A stretch of DNA of 64,000 nucleotides from Streptomyces phaeofaciens (GTDB lineage: Bacteria; Actinomycetota; Actinomycetes; Streptomycetales; Streptomycetaceae): positions 1-64,000 of the forward strand of contig NZ_BMSA01000001.1 of NCBI RefSeq assembly GCF_014648915.1. Direction: 5' to 3'. Shown here one piece after another: positions 32,671-41,967 of the stretch (its first letter is position 1; each line of letters starts with the position of its first letter). The position numbers and the translations under genes are program-made. Under the pieces are notes generated by a model. The model was not told where the DNA came from. It ran no database searches and saw nothing but the letters and a program-made list of their open reading frames with translations.

Positions 32671-32735
32671 CGGTCGTCCGAGCGATGGCCCGCGCGGTCG
32701 TCCGAGCGACGGCCCGAGCGATGGCCCGAGCGCTC
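32671..32735. repeat. Imperfect tandem repeats in the ldh-esterase gap
   Basis: A 22-base unit beginning CGGTCGTCCGAGCGA occurs at 32671 and again 24 bases later with one change, followed by shorter GAGCGATGGCCC copies. The sequence lies between two gene 3' ends and carries no credible gene. Confidence 0.6.
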
Positions 32736-32827
32736 GCCGGGCCGTCGTCCGGCTCTCGCCAGGCCTCGGGCCGGCAGCCGCCGGACAGGGGACGGCGGCT
32801 GTCGGCGGCTCGGGGCGCCCGGGTCTC

Positions 32828-33844
32828 TCAGGAGGCGCCGGGCACCGTCGCCCGTCGCAGGTGGCGGGCGATCAGGGCGTACGTGGCGCGGGCCCGCTCG
32901 TCGTCCTTGGTGTCGTAGCCGTGGTCGGCGCCGGTCACCTCGTGGTGCTCGACGAGCGCGCCGGCCGTGGCCAGCCGCCCGGCGTAGCGGACCGCCTCGG
33001 CGCGCAGCAGGTCGTACTCCGCCGTGATCACCAGGGCGGGTGCGATACCCCGCAGGTCGGCGGTGTCCGAGGGATGCGCGGGCGAGACCAGCGGGTGGGC
33101 GCGCCCACCCGGGTCCGGGACGTACGAGGTGTCGAACACCGCCGCCATCCAGGGCCGCAGCACGGGCTTGGCGACGGCGGCCTTCTTGTCCTTCGCGCCG
33201 GTCGCGAGGTCCAGCGGCGGATAGTGCAGCACCTGGAGCGCGATCGACGGCCCGCCCCGCTCCAGGGCCTGACGGGCCACCGCCGCGGCGAGCCCGCCGC
33301 CCGCGCTCTGCCCGCCGACGGTGAGCCGCTCGCCGTCCCAGCCGTGCTCGGCGCCGTGCCCGGCGATCCAGCGGACCACGTCGTACGCCTGGGTGGTCGG
33401 TGCCGGGAACGGGTGCTGCGGGGCGACGACGTACCGGACATTGACCACGACCACCCCCGCCTCCACGGCGAGGAACCGGCACAGCGCGTCGTCCATCACG
33501 GGCATCGACATCACATAGCCGCCGCCGTGGAAGTTCACGTGCACGGGCGGCCGGGTCGCCGTGCCGGCCGGCGGCAGGTACACCGTGACCGGGGCCGGGG
33601 CGACGGAGGTCGGGACCGTCGCCTCGCTCGCGTCGCGCGGGTACTCCGGGAAACGGGCCTGCCAGGCGGCGGCGGAGCCGGGGCCGCCCGAGCGGCGGCT
33701 CGCCAGGCGGGTGAGGCCCTGCATCGTCCTGGCGGCGCGGGTGGCCACCGCCGGTCTGGCCAGGATGGACATACGGGATCCGTTCTCGAGGCGAGCCGAG
33801 CCGATCGAGTCGTCGACCGAGCCGGCGACCGCACCGTCAACCAT
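32828..33844 (-). CDS. Alpha/beta hydrolase, hormone-sensitive lipase (HSL) type esterase
   Basis: A 338-residue HSL-family hydrolase with the oxyanion motif HGGGYVMSM, nucleophile elbow GGQSAGGG, Asp in AEYDLLRAEAV and His in GADHGYDTK. The ATG at 33844 follows AGGA. It lies 119 bases downstream of the methyltransferase gene on the same strand, with a gap that could hold its own promoter, so it may or may not belong to the polyketide cluster. If it does, release, acylation or ester cleavage of the lipid product are possible roles. Confidence 0.82.
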   Translation of the reverse strand: MVDGAVAGSVDDSIGSARLENGSRMSILARPAVATRAARTMQGLTRLASRRSGGPGSAAAWQARFPEYPRDASEATVPTSVAPAPVTVYLPPAGTATRPPVHVNFHGGGYVMSMPVMDDALCRFLAVEAGVVVVNVRYVVAPQHPFPAPTTQAYDVVRWIAGHGAEHGWDGERLTVGGQSAGGGLAAAVARQALERGGPSIALQVLHYPPLDLATGAKDKKAAVAKPVLRPWMAAVFDTSYVPDPGGRAHPLVSPAHPSDTADLRGIAPALVITAEYDLLRAEAVRYAGRLATAGALVEHHEVTGADHGYDTKDDERARATYALIARHLRRATVPGAS

Positions 33845-33963
33845 CAGGATTCCTGTTGATGGGGTGGGCCTGAAGCTAGCACGGCGGTGCTCGCGTGCAC
33901 ACCCGTCCGGGGGCACTGGTGCGGGGGCGCCACCGCCGGGACACCGCCGCGGGGGCGCGCCCT

Positions 33964-35031
33964 TCAGTCCCGTCGTGCCACGAGCCGGTACGCGTTGGAC
34001 ACCCGCAGCCGGCGTGCCAGCGGCCGCACCGCGAAGCGGTCCAGCAGGGTGCCCGCGACCAGGGCCGGAATCCCGGCGATCAGCAGGGCGATCCGCAGCG
34101 CGCGCCGCGGCCCGCTCGGCGGTCCGGGCAGCCACGGCGCGTCGTCGCGCGGCGCCGCGCGGTCCAGCATCAGCCATACGGCGGCCAGCAGGTCCACCGG
34201 GTCGTGCGCCTCGGCGTGCTGCTCCGCGACCACGGTGAACCCCAGCTCGGTCAGCCGCCGGCGCAGATTGGCCACCGGCACGAAGTGCAGGTGCTGCGGC
34301 TGGAGCCAGGGCAGCCACCAGCGGCCCAGCAGCCGGGCGTACCGGCTCTCGGGGTCCGGCACCTCGATGAGGAGATGCCCGCCGGGCCGCACCGCTCCGC
34401 GCGCGGCCCGCAGTTCGCGGTCGGGGTCGGTGCTGTGCTCCAGGTAGTGGAACATGCTCACCACGTCGTAGCGGGCGCCCAGGTCGGGCGCCAGGTCGGG
34501 GAAGGCGCCCCGGTAGCCGCGCTCCACCCGGCCCGCCCGTTCGGCGAGTTCGACGCCGTCGGTGAAGTCGAGCCCGTCGAACGCCGTGCCCGGCAGCACC
34601 TCCCGGGCGGCCGCGCAGAAGTGGCCGTGCCCGGTGCCGACGTCCAGCCAGGTCTTCGGCTCCGGGTCGTGCGGCAGCATCGACTCGGCCCGCGCCCGGT
34701 ACATGCCGGTGCGCCCGCCGAAGGTGTCGCCGAGCTTCTTCTCGCCCAGCCCGTCGTAGAAGTCCCGGTAGTAGAACTCCAGTCCCTCCGGGCTCAGTCG
34801 AGGGTTCTGGAAGGTGTGTCCGCAGCCGGTGCAGCGGTCCAGGACGAAGCGGCCCGGCTTGTGCTGGAGCAGGTCGGTGGTGCGCAGCCGGGTGCGGAGG
34901 TCCTCGCCGCCGCACCAGGGGCAGTCGGTGCGGCGGGACTCGAAGAACCGGTCCAGGCCGGCCTCGAGGTCGGCCCGGTAGGCGGGGCGCATCGCGGCGA
35001 TCCGCTCGGCGGGCCCGGTCTTCTCGCTCAT
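33964..35031 (-). CDS. SAM-dependent methyltransferase with zinc-ribbon-like N-terminus
   Basis: The 355-residue protein has an N-terminal Cys-x2-Cys pair (C37, C40 and C67, C70) resembling a zinc ribbon, then a class I methyltransferase fold with motif LDVGTGHGHFC (about residues 126-136), FHYLEHSTDPDRELRAARGAVRPGGHLLIEVP, and a hydrophobic C-terminal segment (LRIALLIAGIPALVAGTLL) that may tie it to the membrane. Such fusions often methylate sugars or lipid-linked products. It overlaps the glycosyltransferase stop (ATGA), so it probably tailors the same glycosylated polyketide. Confidence 0.83.
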   Translation of the reverse strand: MSEKTGPAERIAAMRPAYRADLEAGLDRFFESRRTDCPWCGGEDLRTRLRTTDLLQHKPGRFVLDRCTGCGHTFQNPRLSPEGLEFYYRDFYDGLGEKKLGDTFGGRTGMYRARAESMLPHDPEPKTWLDVGTGHGHFCAAAREVLPGTAFDGLDFTDGVELAERAGRVERGYRGAFPDLAPDLGARYDVVSMFHYLEHSTDPDRELRAARGAVRPGGHLLIEVPDPESRYARLLGRWWLPWLQPQHLHFVPVANLRRRLTELGFTVVAEQHAEAHDPVDLLAAVWLMLDRAAPRDDAPWLPGPPSGPRRALRIALLIAGIPALVAGTLLDRFAVRPLARRLRVSNAYRLVARRD

Positions 35032-36356
35032 CCGAACTCCCTCGCCAGGTCCGTCAGATGGGTCGCGGCGGCGGACGCGCCGCCCGCGGCACGGAACGCC
35101 GTGCGGATCCTTGCCGCCGCCGCGCCGTAAGCGGGGTCGTCGAGGACGGCGTCGACGGCGTCCCCCAGCCGTTGTGCCGTGACCCGGCCGAAGCGCACCC
35201 GCACCCCGGCCCCCGCGTCCACGACCTGTCCGGCCACGACCGGCTGGTCGTCCCGGATCGGCGCGACCACCAGCGGGACGCCGTGCCACAGCGCCTCGCA
35301 CACCGTGTTGTGTCCCGCGTGGCAGACCACCGCGCCGACTCCCCTCTCCAGCAGGGCGAGTTGGGGCACGGACGGCACGACCAGCACGTCCTTGTCGCCG
35401 CTGTCGCCGCTGTTGCCACCGCCGTACCGGCCGCCGCCGCCGTACCGGCCGCCGCCGCCGTACCGGCCGCCGCCGCCGTACCGGCCGCCGCCGCCGTACC
35501 GGCCGCCGCCGCCGTACCGGCCGCCGCCGTCGTATCGGCCGTCCGCGCCGCTGGTCGCGTCTCCGTACCCGCCGCTCAGCGTGCCGCCCGGGTCGACGAG
35601 CACCGCCTGCACCCGGTCGGCCCGTTCGCGCAGCGCGCTCCGGCACACGTCGAGGAAGCGCCCGCCGACGTCGGTGTTGGCGGTGCCGAGGGTGACCAGG
35701 ACGGTGGACCGGCCGGGGTCCAGCCGGTCCCACGGGAAACCGGACGGGTCCGGGCGGGCCGCGACCGAGGGGCCGACCCAGCGGACGGCGCCGGGGGCCG
35801 TGCCGGCCAGCTCCGGTGTGCTGAACGCGAGGACCAGGTGCGGGGAGAACCGGGGGTCGGTGCCGCCCGGCGGATCCCCGAGGGCGGACCGCAGCCCGGC
35901 CAGCCGTTCCGCCAGCCACTCCCGCACCTTGGGCAGCCCCGCCAGCGGGTCGGTGAACTCCGCCGAGGTGGTGGCCGAGGTCGCCCACGGCAGACCCAGC
36001 CGCTCGGCGGTGAACGCCCCCGCGAAGGCCTGCTGGTCGGCGATCACCACATCGGGCCGGAACCGCTCGACGGCCGCTCGCACCCCGGGCGCCATCGCCT
36101 CGGCCAGCGGCAGCAGATACCACTCCCACAGGAACTTCAGGGCCTCCGGGCCGCGCAGGTCGGCGGGCCGCTCGCCCGGCGCGGCGCCGGCGCACCCGAA
36201 CACGGTGGCCCCGGGCCCCGCCAGCCGCCCGGCCAGCTCCGGTTCCGGGCACACCCACGCCACCGCGTGCCCGCGCGCGGTGAGTGCGGCGGCGACGCCC
36301 ACGGTCGGATTGATGTGCCCGACCAGCGGCGGTACGACGAACAGGAACCGGCTCAC
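35028..36356 (-). CDS. MGT-family glycosyltransferase (GT-B) with a low-complexity insert
   Basis: The 442-residue GT-B enzyme has an N-terminal acceptor domain (FLFVVPPLVGHINPTVGVA, residues 4-22) and a C-terminal nucleotide-sugar site HAGHNTVCEALWHGVPLVV followed by the DQ pair of RDDQPVVAG. It resembles macrolide glycosyltransferases. Between the two domains lies an insert of six-residue GGGGRY repeats (about residues 275-312) not normal for the family. It overlaps both neighbours by ATGA in the polyketide operon. It should add a sugar to the polyketide or lipid product. Confidence 0.85.
   Translation of the reverse strand: MSRFLFVVPPLVGHINPTVGVAAALTARGHAVAWVCPEPELAGRLAGPGATVFGCAGAAPGERPADLRGPEALKFLWEWYLLPLAEAMAPGVRAAVERFRPDVVIADQQAFAGAFTAERLGLPWATSATTSAEFTDPLAGLPKVREWLAERLAGLRSALGDPPGGTDPRFSPHLVLAFSTPELAGTAPGAVRWVGPSVAARPDPSGFPWDRLDPGRSTVLVTLGTANTDVGGRFLDVCRSALRERADRVQAVLVDPGGTLSGGYGDATSGADGRYDGGGRYGGGGRYGGGGRYGGGGRYGGGGRYGGGGRYGGGNSGDSGDKDVLVVPSVPQLALLERGVGAVVCHAGHNTVCEALWHGVPLVVAPIRDDQPVVAGQVVDAGAGVRVRFGRVTAQRLGDAVDAVLDDPAYGAAAARIRTAFRAAGGASAAATHLTDLAREFG
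35424..35537 (-). repeat. 18-bp coding tandem repeat (GGGGRY units)
   Basis: Six GTAC-marked copies and one GTAT variant recur every 18 bases, encoding GGGGRY on the minus strand. Neighbouring copies are nearly identical in DNA, which points to recent expansion by slippage. The frame is kept. Confidence 0.9.
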
Positions 36357-37171
36357 GGGGCCGCCACCCGGGATGCCTCCCGGGACGCCTCCTCGACGAG
36401 GGACAGGATGTGCCCGCCCACCGTCCCCGAGGCCTCCACCAGCACCGAGTGCTCGTGACCGGGCACGATCACGGTCCGGCAGTCCGGCAGCACCGCCCGC
36501 AGCAGGGGCGCCTGTTCGGCCAGGTCGGAGTCGCCCCCGTACAGAGCGAGCACCGGGCAGGACACCGACGCGATCCGCTCCCGGGTCAGCACCCCGCTGG
36601 CCGGGATCTCCTGGGCCAGTGTGGTCTCGCGGACCAGCCGGGCGGCGCCCCTGGCCAGCCGGGCGGTGTGCAGGCCGCGGTGGGCGGTGACCCAGGCGAT
36701 GGCCTCGGGCTCGTGGTGGGCGAGCTGCTCCACCACCCAGTGCAGGATGCGGTCCAGCTTCACCGCCCAGTCGGGGGTGGCCGGTTCGGACTCGATGAGG
36801 GTGACGCTCGCGGCACGCTCGGGGTGGCGGGCCGCGTAGCCGAACGCGATCGTGCCGCCGTAGGAGTTGCCGACCAGGTGCACCGGGCCCGTCACCGCCA
36901 GCCGGTCGAGGAGCGCCTCCAGGTCGTCGATGTTGTGGTCCAGGGTGTAGCCCCCGGCGGGCCGCTCGCTGCGGCCGTGGCCGCGCAGGTCGTACATCAC
37001 GACGTCGAGGCCGGCCGCCGCGAACGCGGGGGCGACGGTGAAGTAGTAGCTGGCCAGGCTGTCGGTGAGCAGACCGTGCACCAGGACCACGGTGGCGGTG
37101 GCCGGCCGGCCCTCCCGGGGGCCGGTCCGCTGGACGTGCAACCGGACGGCGCCGGTGTCGACCATCGCCAT
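36353..37171 (-). CDS. Alpha/beta hydrolase (thioesterase or carrier-release candidate)
   Basis: A 272-residue alpha/beta hydrolase with oxyanion HGLLTDSLASYYF, nucleophile VGNSYGGT (Ser about residue 107) and a C-terminal His in GHEHSVLVEASG. It lies 3 bases after the ACP gene and overlaps the glycosyltransferase start (ATGA). The two polyketide proteins have no thioesterase domain, so this enzyme is the best candidate for releasing the chain, although family membership alone does not prove it. Confidence 0.8.
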   Translation of the reverse strand: MAMVDTGAVRLHVQRTGPREGRPATATVVLVHGLLTDSLASYYFTVAPAFAAAGLDVVMYDLRGHGRSERPAGGYTLDHNIDDLEALLDRLAVTGPVHLVGNSYGGTIAFGYAARHPERAASVTLIESEPATPDWAVKLDRILHWVVEQLAHHEPEAIAWVTAHRGLHTARLARGAARLVRETTLAQEIPASGVLTRERIASVSCPVLALYGGDSDLAEQAPLLRAVLPDCRTVIVPGHEHSVLVEASGTVGGHILSLVEEASREASRVAAP

Positions 37172-37174
37172 GGC

Positions 37175-37483
37175 TCAGCTCGCCTCCGTGGCCTTCAGGC
37201 TGGTCACCACGTACTCCACCAGCCGGCCGACGGTCAGTTCGATGATCTCGTCGAACTCCATGCCGGCCAGGAACTCGGCGAAGTTGACCCGCTCGCCGTA
37301 CCGCTCCTGGAGCAGGCCGGCCAGGGTCACCAGGTCGATGCTCTCCAGCTCCAGATCGCGGTTGAACGTGGTCCCCATGCCGATCTCGACGTCGTCGACG
37401 CCGTACTCGTCGGCCAGCAGGCGCGCGAGCATGCCGGTGAGGTCGGCGAGGACGGTCTCCTCGTCCGCGGTGACGGGCGTCAT
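37175..37483 (-). CDS. Stand-alone acyl carrier protein
   Basis: A 102-residue acidic helical carrier protein with the phosphopantetheine-attachment serine S48 in LELESIDLVTL. It overlaps the end of polyketide synthase B by ATGA. Synthase B contains its own phosphopantetheinyl transferase domain, which probably loads this ACP as well as the one inside synthase A. It may hold the chain during DH steps, starter loading or release. Confidence 0.88.
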   Translation of the reverse strand: MTPVTADEETVLADLTGMLARLLADEYGVDDVEIGMGTTFNRDLELESIDLVTLAGLLQERYGERVNFAEFLAGMEFDEIIELTVGRLVEYVVTSLKATEAS

Positions 37484-40400
37484 CGGTCGTACTCCTTCGC
37501 TGGGGCGGGGCCCGTGGTCCAGGCCACGACGTACTCCCGGGCCGGCAGGCCGGGCGGGTTGACGGACGGCTCGCAGTGCACGGTGTAGGCGCGCTCCAGA
37601 CGGCCCGCGACGGTGAGCCGGTCGCCGGACGGGGTGGCGTCGAGCACGGTGAAGTCCCGCGGCCGCCCGCCGAACCCGGTGCCCTCCGCCTTGGCGACCG
37701 CCTCCTTCGCCGCCCAGAAGCGGGTGAACCACCGCGCCCCGGAGTCGCCGTCGGCGGCCGACAGCGCCCGGAGCAGCCGGAGTTCGGCCGGAGCGAGGGC
37801 GGTGTCCCGGGTCTGCGGGGTGCGGTCGGTGACCTCCTCGACGTCGATGCCGGGGCCCGGGCCGGGGGTGTGCGGCCGGACGATCGCCACGCCCGCCTCC
37901 GCGCAGTGGGCGAGGGACACGTCCAGCTCGGGCAGGACCCGGCCGTGCACCCCGGTGACGTACGGGCGGCCCGCCGCGTCGTTGCCCACCCGCAGTTCCG
38001 CCGGGAAGACGGGTCCCTCGCCGCCGTCCCACAGCCACCGCCGTACGGCGTCCTTCACCGCGATCCGGCCGAGCAGCCACTGCCGGCGCCCGCGCGGGGC
38101 GTGCGCCGCGTACTCCGCACGCTCCGCGCCGCCCAGGGAGTTGCGCATGATCAGTTCCCGGGACGCCAGGTCCGGCCATCGCTCGTGCAGCAGCGACCAG
38201 CCGCCCGGCCGGGCCTCGGAGAGCGTGTTGCGGTCCGGGAAGCGCTCCACGGGGCGGGTCCTGGGATCGTTGTCGAAACGCCGGTCCTGCCAGCCGGACA
38301 GCTCCGCCCACACCGCGCCGTCCACGGTCAGCTGGACGTCGGCCTCCAAGGCGGCGTCGGTGAGCGAGGTGATCCGGACGTGGCAGGCGACCTGGGTGCC
38401 CGGTGCCGGGTGCGGGCCGTGGAACCGCATCTCGCGCATGCCGACCGGGAACACGACGGTCCGCTCGGTGCGCGTCGCCATGATCCAGTAGCCGAGGATC
38501 TGGCCCACGTTGTCCAGCAGCGCTCCCGGGGCGGGCGGCGTCGTGATGATCCCGCGCACATGGCGGTCGCCGAGCGCGGTCAGCTCGGTGACGCCCTGGA
38601 ACGCCGGCCCGTGGAACATCCAGCGCTCCGCGTACAGCTGGGCGGCGGTGTGGGCGGGGGCGCGTTCGGCGTCCGGGTCCACCGGCCAGGGGGCGGGCGC
38701 GGACGACGGGTGGGCCGGGGCCAGTTCGACGGTGGCGCGGGCGCGTGGGCCGAAGGAGACGGCCATGCGGTCCGGACCCTCGGGGACCGCGGTCACCGGG
38801 ACGTCCACGGCCGGGGTGGCGGTCAGCCACTCCTCGAACCGCGCCCCGTGCACGGCGACGGGCACCGTGCCCGGGGCGGCCTCGCGGGCCGCGTCCATGA
38901 GGTGCTGCACGATCGTCGTCGCCGGCACCACCGGCCACCGGTCGGCGACGTCGGGCCAGCCGGGGCGCTGCGGGAAGAAGCAGTGGTCCAGGAGGTAGGG
39001 CATGGCGTCGGGGGAGACGCGGACCGTGGTGCGCCGCGGCGCCGCCGGCCGCGCGGCGGGCCGGGCGGTCATGAGCGTGGCGGCGGTGTCCGCCGTCTCG
39101 CGGAGCAGGGCGTTCAACTCGGCCGCCACCGGCGAGCGTTCGGCGAGGGCGTCCAGGGGGGACGGACCGGCGGGTGCCCCCACCGGCCGGGCGGGGCGCA
39201 GCTCGCCGCGCAGCCCGGCCAGCCGATGCGGCGCGAGGGACACGAGGGCGCCGCCCAGGTCGAGCCGGACCGGGGGCCGCCGGGCCGCGGTCGGTCGCGG
39301 GGCGGAGGTGAGCGCCGGGGCCACCTGTGCCCCCGCCGTCCACAGCGCGGTGGCCACCCTGCGCAGCTGGGCCAGGCCCGTGCGGTGCGCGGAGTTGGCC
39401 GGGACGACCAGATGGTCCAGGCCGCCCAGGGTGTCGCCGACGAGCGAGCCCAGCTGACCCGGGCCGACCTGGACGAACACCCGGTGGTCGGCGGCGTACA
39501 GGGCCTGCGTCAACTGCCGGAAACGGACCGGCTCCAGCAGATGCCGGACGAACAACTCCCGTATCCCCGCCGCGTCCTCGGGGAAGGGCGCGGCGGTCGT
39601 CCCCGACCAGACGGGGGTGTGCGGCGGATGCAGCCGGAAGCCGGCGGCGGCCGCCCTGATCGGGCCGAGGTGCGGTTCCAGCATCGGTGTGTGGAAGCCC
39701 GACCGGAACGGCAGCACCTGGCTGAGCACACCGCGGGCCCGCAGTGCCCGGACGAAGTCCTCGACCGCCGGCCCGGGGCCGCACACCATCGACTGGCCCG
39801 GCGCGTTGTCGTGGGACAGCACGAGACCCGCCTCGGCCCCGCCCTCCTCGCGCAGCGCGGCGAGGACCCGCTCGGCGCCCGCGCCGATCGCCCCGAACGC
39901 GAGGCCCGGCACGGTCACCGCGTCCGGGTCGAAGTCCGCCATGAAGGCGTCGACCTCGTCCCCGGCGTACAGCCCGCCCGCCGCCATCGCCGTCCACTCG
40001 CCGACACTGTGCCCGGCGACCGCGTCCGGCACGATCCCGGTGCGGCGCAGTGCCGTGTCGAGGAGCCGGCCCACGGCGACCACACCGAAGCCGTGCCGGC
40101 CCACGTCGTCGGCCCGCTCCCGCGGGAGCACGGGCGCGGGCAGCCCGAAGTGGGCGGCGACGTCGTCGACCCGCGGCGTGAAGTCGCCCTCCAGACCGGG
40201 GAACAGGAACGCCAGCCCGCCGTGTCCGGGCCCCAGCAGGGGGGCGGGCCGGAACCAGACGTCGCTGCGGCCGTGCCAGGCACGCCCCTTGGCGACCGCG
40301 CGGCGGGCCAGGGCCAGCCGCTTCGCGGTCGGGTCGACGACGCCGAGCCGGACCGGCCCGGCGTCCGGCCCCGGGCCGTGCGGGTCCAGGCCGGCGGCGC

Positions 40401-41967
40401 GTACGGTGCCGTCGTCGGCGTCGAGCAGGGCGGCGAGGCCCTGCGGGGAACCGGCGGCCAGCAGCAGGACGCGCTCGGGCTCCGTCACCCGGGTGACCGC
40501 GGCGGGGGTGGCCCGGGACCCCGGCGCCTGCTCCAGTACGACATGCGCGTTGATCCCGCCGAACCCGAACGCGTTGACGGCCGCCCGGCGCACCGGCCGC
40601 TCCGGGGTGGTCTCCCAGGCGGCGGCCTTCTCCAGCGGGCGGAACCGGGTGCGGGCCAGCGCGGGATGCGGGTCGTCGCAGTGCAGCGTCGGCAGCAGCG
40701 TGCCGTGGTGGACCGCGAGCGCGGCCTTGACCAGCCCGGCCACACCCGCGGCGGGCATGGCGTGCCCGATCATCGACTTCACCGAGCCGATGACCGCGTC
40801 GGCCTGCGCCGTGCCGCCCCCTGGGCGTGCCGTCCTCGGCCCGAACACCTCGGCGAGGGTGGTCAGTTCGGCGCCGTCGCCCGCCGGGGTCGCGGTGCCG
40901 TGGGCCTCCAGCAGACCGATCGAGCCGGGCGCGGCCGGGTCGAGCCCGGCGGCCCGCCAGGCCTGCCGCACGGCCTGGGCCTGGCCGCCCGGGTCGGGGC
41001 TGACCAGACCGGCCGCCCGGCCGTCGCCGGCCACCCCGGTGCCCCGGATCACGGCGTAGACGCGGTCCCCGTCGCGCTCGGCGTCGGCGAGCCGCTTCAG
41101 GACGACCACACCGGTGCCCTCGCCGATCAGGATGCCGTCGGCGTTCCGGTGGAACGGCCGGATGCGCTCGCTGGGGGAGAGGGCGCGCAGCTGCGAGAAG
41201 ACGCTCCACAGGGTGATGTCGTGACAGTGGTGGACACCGCCCGCCAGCATCATGTCGCAGCGCCCGGAGGCGAGTTCGCCCACCGCCTGGTCGACGGCGA
41301 CCAGGGACGAGGCGCAGGCCGCGTCCACGGTGTACGCCGGACCGCGCAGGTCGAGCCGGTTGGCGATGCGGGAGGCGGCCAGATTGGGCACCAGGCCGAT
41401 CGCCGACTCGGGACTGTCCGGTCCGAGGCGCTCGGTGAACGCCTCCCGCACCCGGTCGAGCTGGTCGCCCGTCAGGTCCGGCAGCAGTTCGCCCAGCGTC
41501 CGCACCAACTGGCCCGCCGTGCGCACCCGTTGATCGAGCCGGACCAGCCCGGGGGTGAGGTAGCCGCCCCGGCCGAGGACGACCCCGACACGCCCCCGGT
41601 CGGGGAGACGGTCCGTGCCGCCCGCGTCGTCGACGGCGGCCGAGGCCACGTGCAGGGCGATCAGCTGGTCCGGCTCGGTACCGGCCACCGACCGCGGCAT
41701 GATCCCGAACCGGGTGACCTCCACCTCCGCCAGCCCGTCCACGAACCCGCCCCGCCGCGCGTACACCCGGTCCGCGACGGCCGGGCCGGACGCCGTGCCG
41801 GGACGGTAGTAGTCCGCGTCCCAGCGCCCCTCGGGCACCTCGCCGATCGCGTCCACACCGTCGCGCAGATTGCGCCAGTACGTGTCGAGGTCGGCGGCGC
41901 CCGGCAGCAGCACCGCCATCCCGACGATCGCCACCGGGACTTGACGGTGCGTCACCGGCGCCGTCAC
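37480..41967 (-). CDS. Iterative polyketide/PUFA-like synthase B: KS-AT-DH-phosphopantetheinyl transferase
   Basis: The 1495-residue protein holds a ketosynthase (about 9-480; C218 in DAACASSLVAVD, His in EAHGTATPAGDG and SMIGHAMPAAG), an acyltransferase-like domain (about 590-860; S654 in GHSVGEWTA), a PfaC-like hot-dog dehydratase region (about 985-1270; LLDHCFFPQRPGWP) and a C-terminal 4'-phosphopantetheinyl transferase (about 1340-1450; GPGIDVEEVTDR, WAAKEAVAKAEGTG). It has no carrier domain. GTG start overlapping the stop of synthase A. Ending in a PPTase recalls enediyne synthases, but here KR and ACP are on the partner protein. Confidence 0.88.
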   Translation of the reverse strand: MTAPVTHRQVPVAIVGMAVLLPGAADLDTYWRNLRDGVDAIGEVPEGRWDADYYRPGTASGPAVADRVYARRGGFVDGLAEVEVTRFGIMPRSVAGTEPDQLIALHVASAAVDDAGGTDRLPDRGRVGVVLGRGGYLTPGLVRLDQRVRTAGQLVRTLGELLPDLTGDQLDRVREAFTERLGPDSPESAIGLVPNLAASRIANRLDLRGPAYTVDAACASSLVAVDQAVGELASGRCDMMLAGGVHHCHDITLWSVFSQLRALSPSERIRPFHRNADGILIGEGTGVVVLKRLADAERDGDRVYAVIRGTGVAGDGRAAGLVSPDPGGQAQAVRQAWRAAGLDPAAPGSIGLLEAHGTATPAGDGAELTTLAEVFGPRTARPGGGTAQADAVIGSVKSMIGHAMPAAGVAGLVKAALAVHHGTLLPTLHCDDPHPALARTRFRPLEKAAAWETTPERPVRRAAVNAFGFGGINAHVVLEQAPGSRATPAAVTRVTEPERVLLLAAGSPQGLAALLDADDGTVRAAGLDPHGPGPDAGPVRLGVVDPTAKRLALARRAVAKGRAWHGRSDVWFRPAPLLGPGHGGLAFLFPGLEGDFTPRVDDVAAHFGLPAPVLPRERADDVGRHGFGVVAVGRLLDTALRRTGIVPDAVAGHSVGEWTAMAAGGLYAGDEVDAFMADFDPDAVTVPGLAFGAIGAGAERVLAALREEGGAEAGLVLSHDNAPGQSMVCGPGPAVEDFVRALRARGVLSQVLPFRSGFHTPMLEPHLGPIRAAAAGFRLHPPHTPVWSGTTAAPFPEDAAGIRELFVRHLLEPVRFRQLTQALYAADHRVFVQVGPGQLGSLVGDTLGGLDHLVVPANSAHRTGLAQLRRVATALWTAGAQVAPALTSAPRPTAARRPPVRLDLGGALVSLAPHRLAGLRGELRPARPVGAPAGPSPLDALAERSPVAAELNALLRETADTAATLMTARPAARPAAPRRTTVRVSPDAMPYLLDHCFFPQRPGWPDVADRWPVVPATTIVQHLMDAAREAAPGTVPVAVHGARFEEWLTATPAVDVPVTAVPEGPDRMAVSFGPRARATVELAPAHPSSAPAPWPVDPDAERAPAHTAAQLYAERWMFHGPAFQGVTELTALGDRHVRGIITTPPAPGALLDNVGQILGYWIMATRTERTVVFPVGMREMRFHGPHPAPGTQVACHVRITSLTDAALEADVQLTVDGAVWAELSGWQDRRFDNDPRTRPVERFPDRNTLSEARPGGWSLLHERWPDLASRELIMRNSLGGAERAEYAAHAPRGRRQWLLGRIAVKDAVRRWLWDGGEGPVFPAELRVGNDAAGRPYVTGVHGRVLPELDVSLAHCAEAGVAIVRPHTPGPGPGIDVEEVTDRTPQTRDTALAPAELRLLRALSAADGDSGARWFTRFWAAKEAVAKAEGTGFGGRPRDFTVLDATPSGDRLTVAGRLERAYTVHCEPSVNPPGLPAREYVVAWTTGPAPAKEYDR

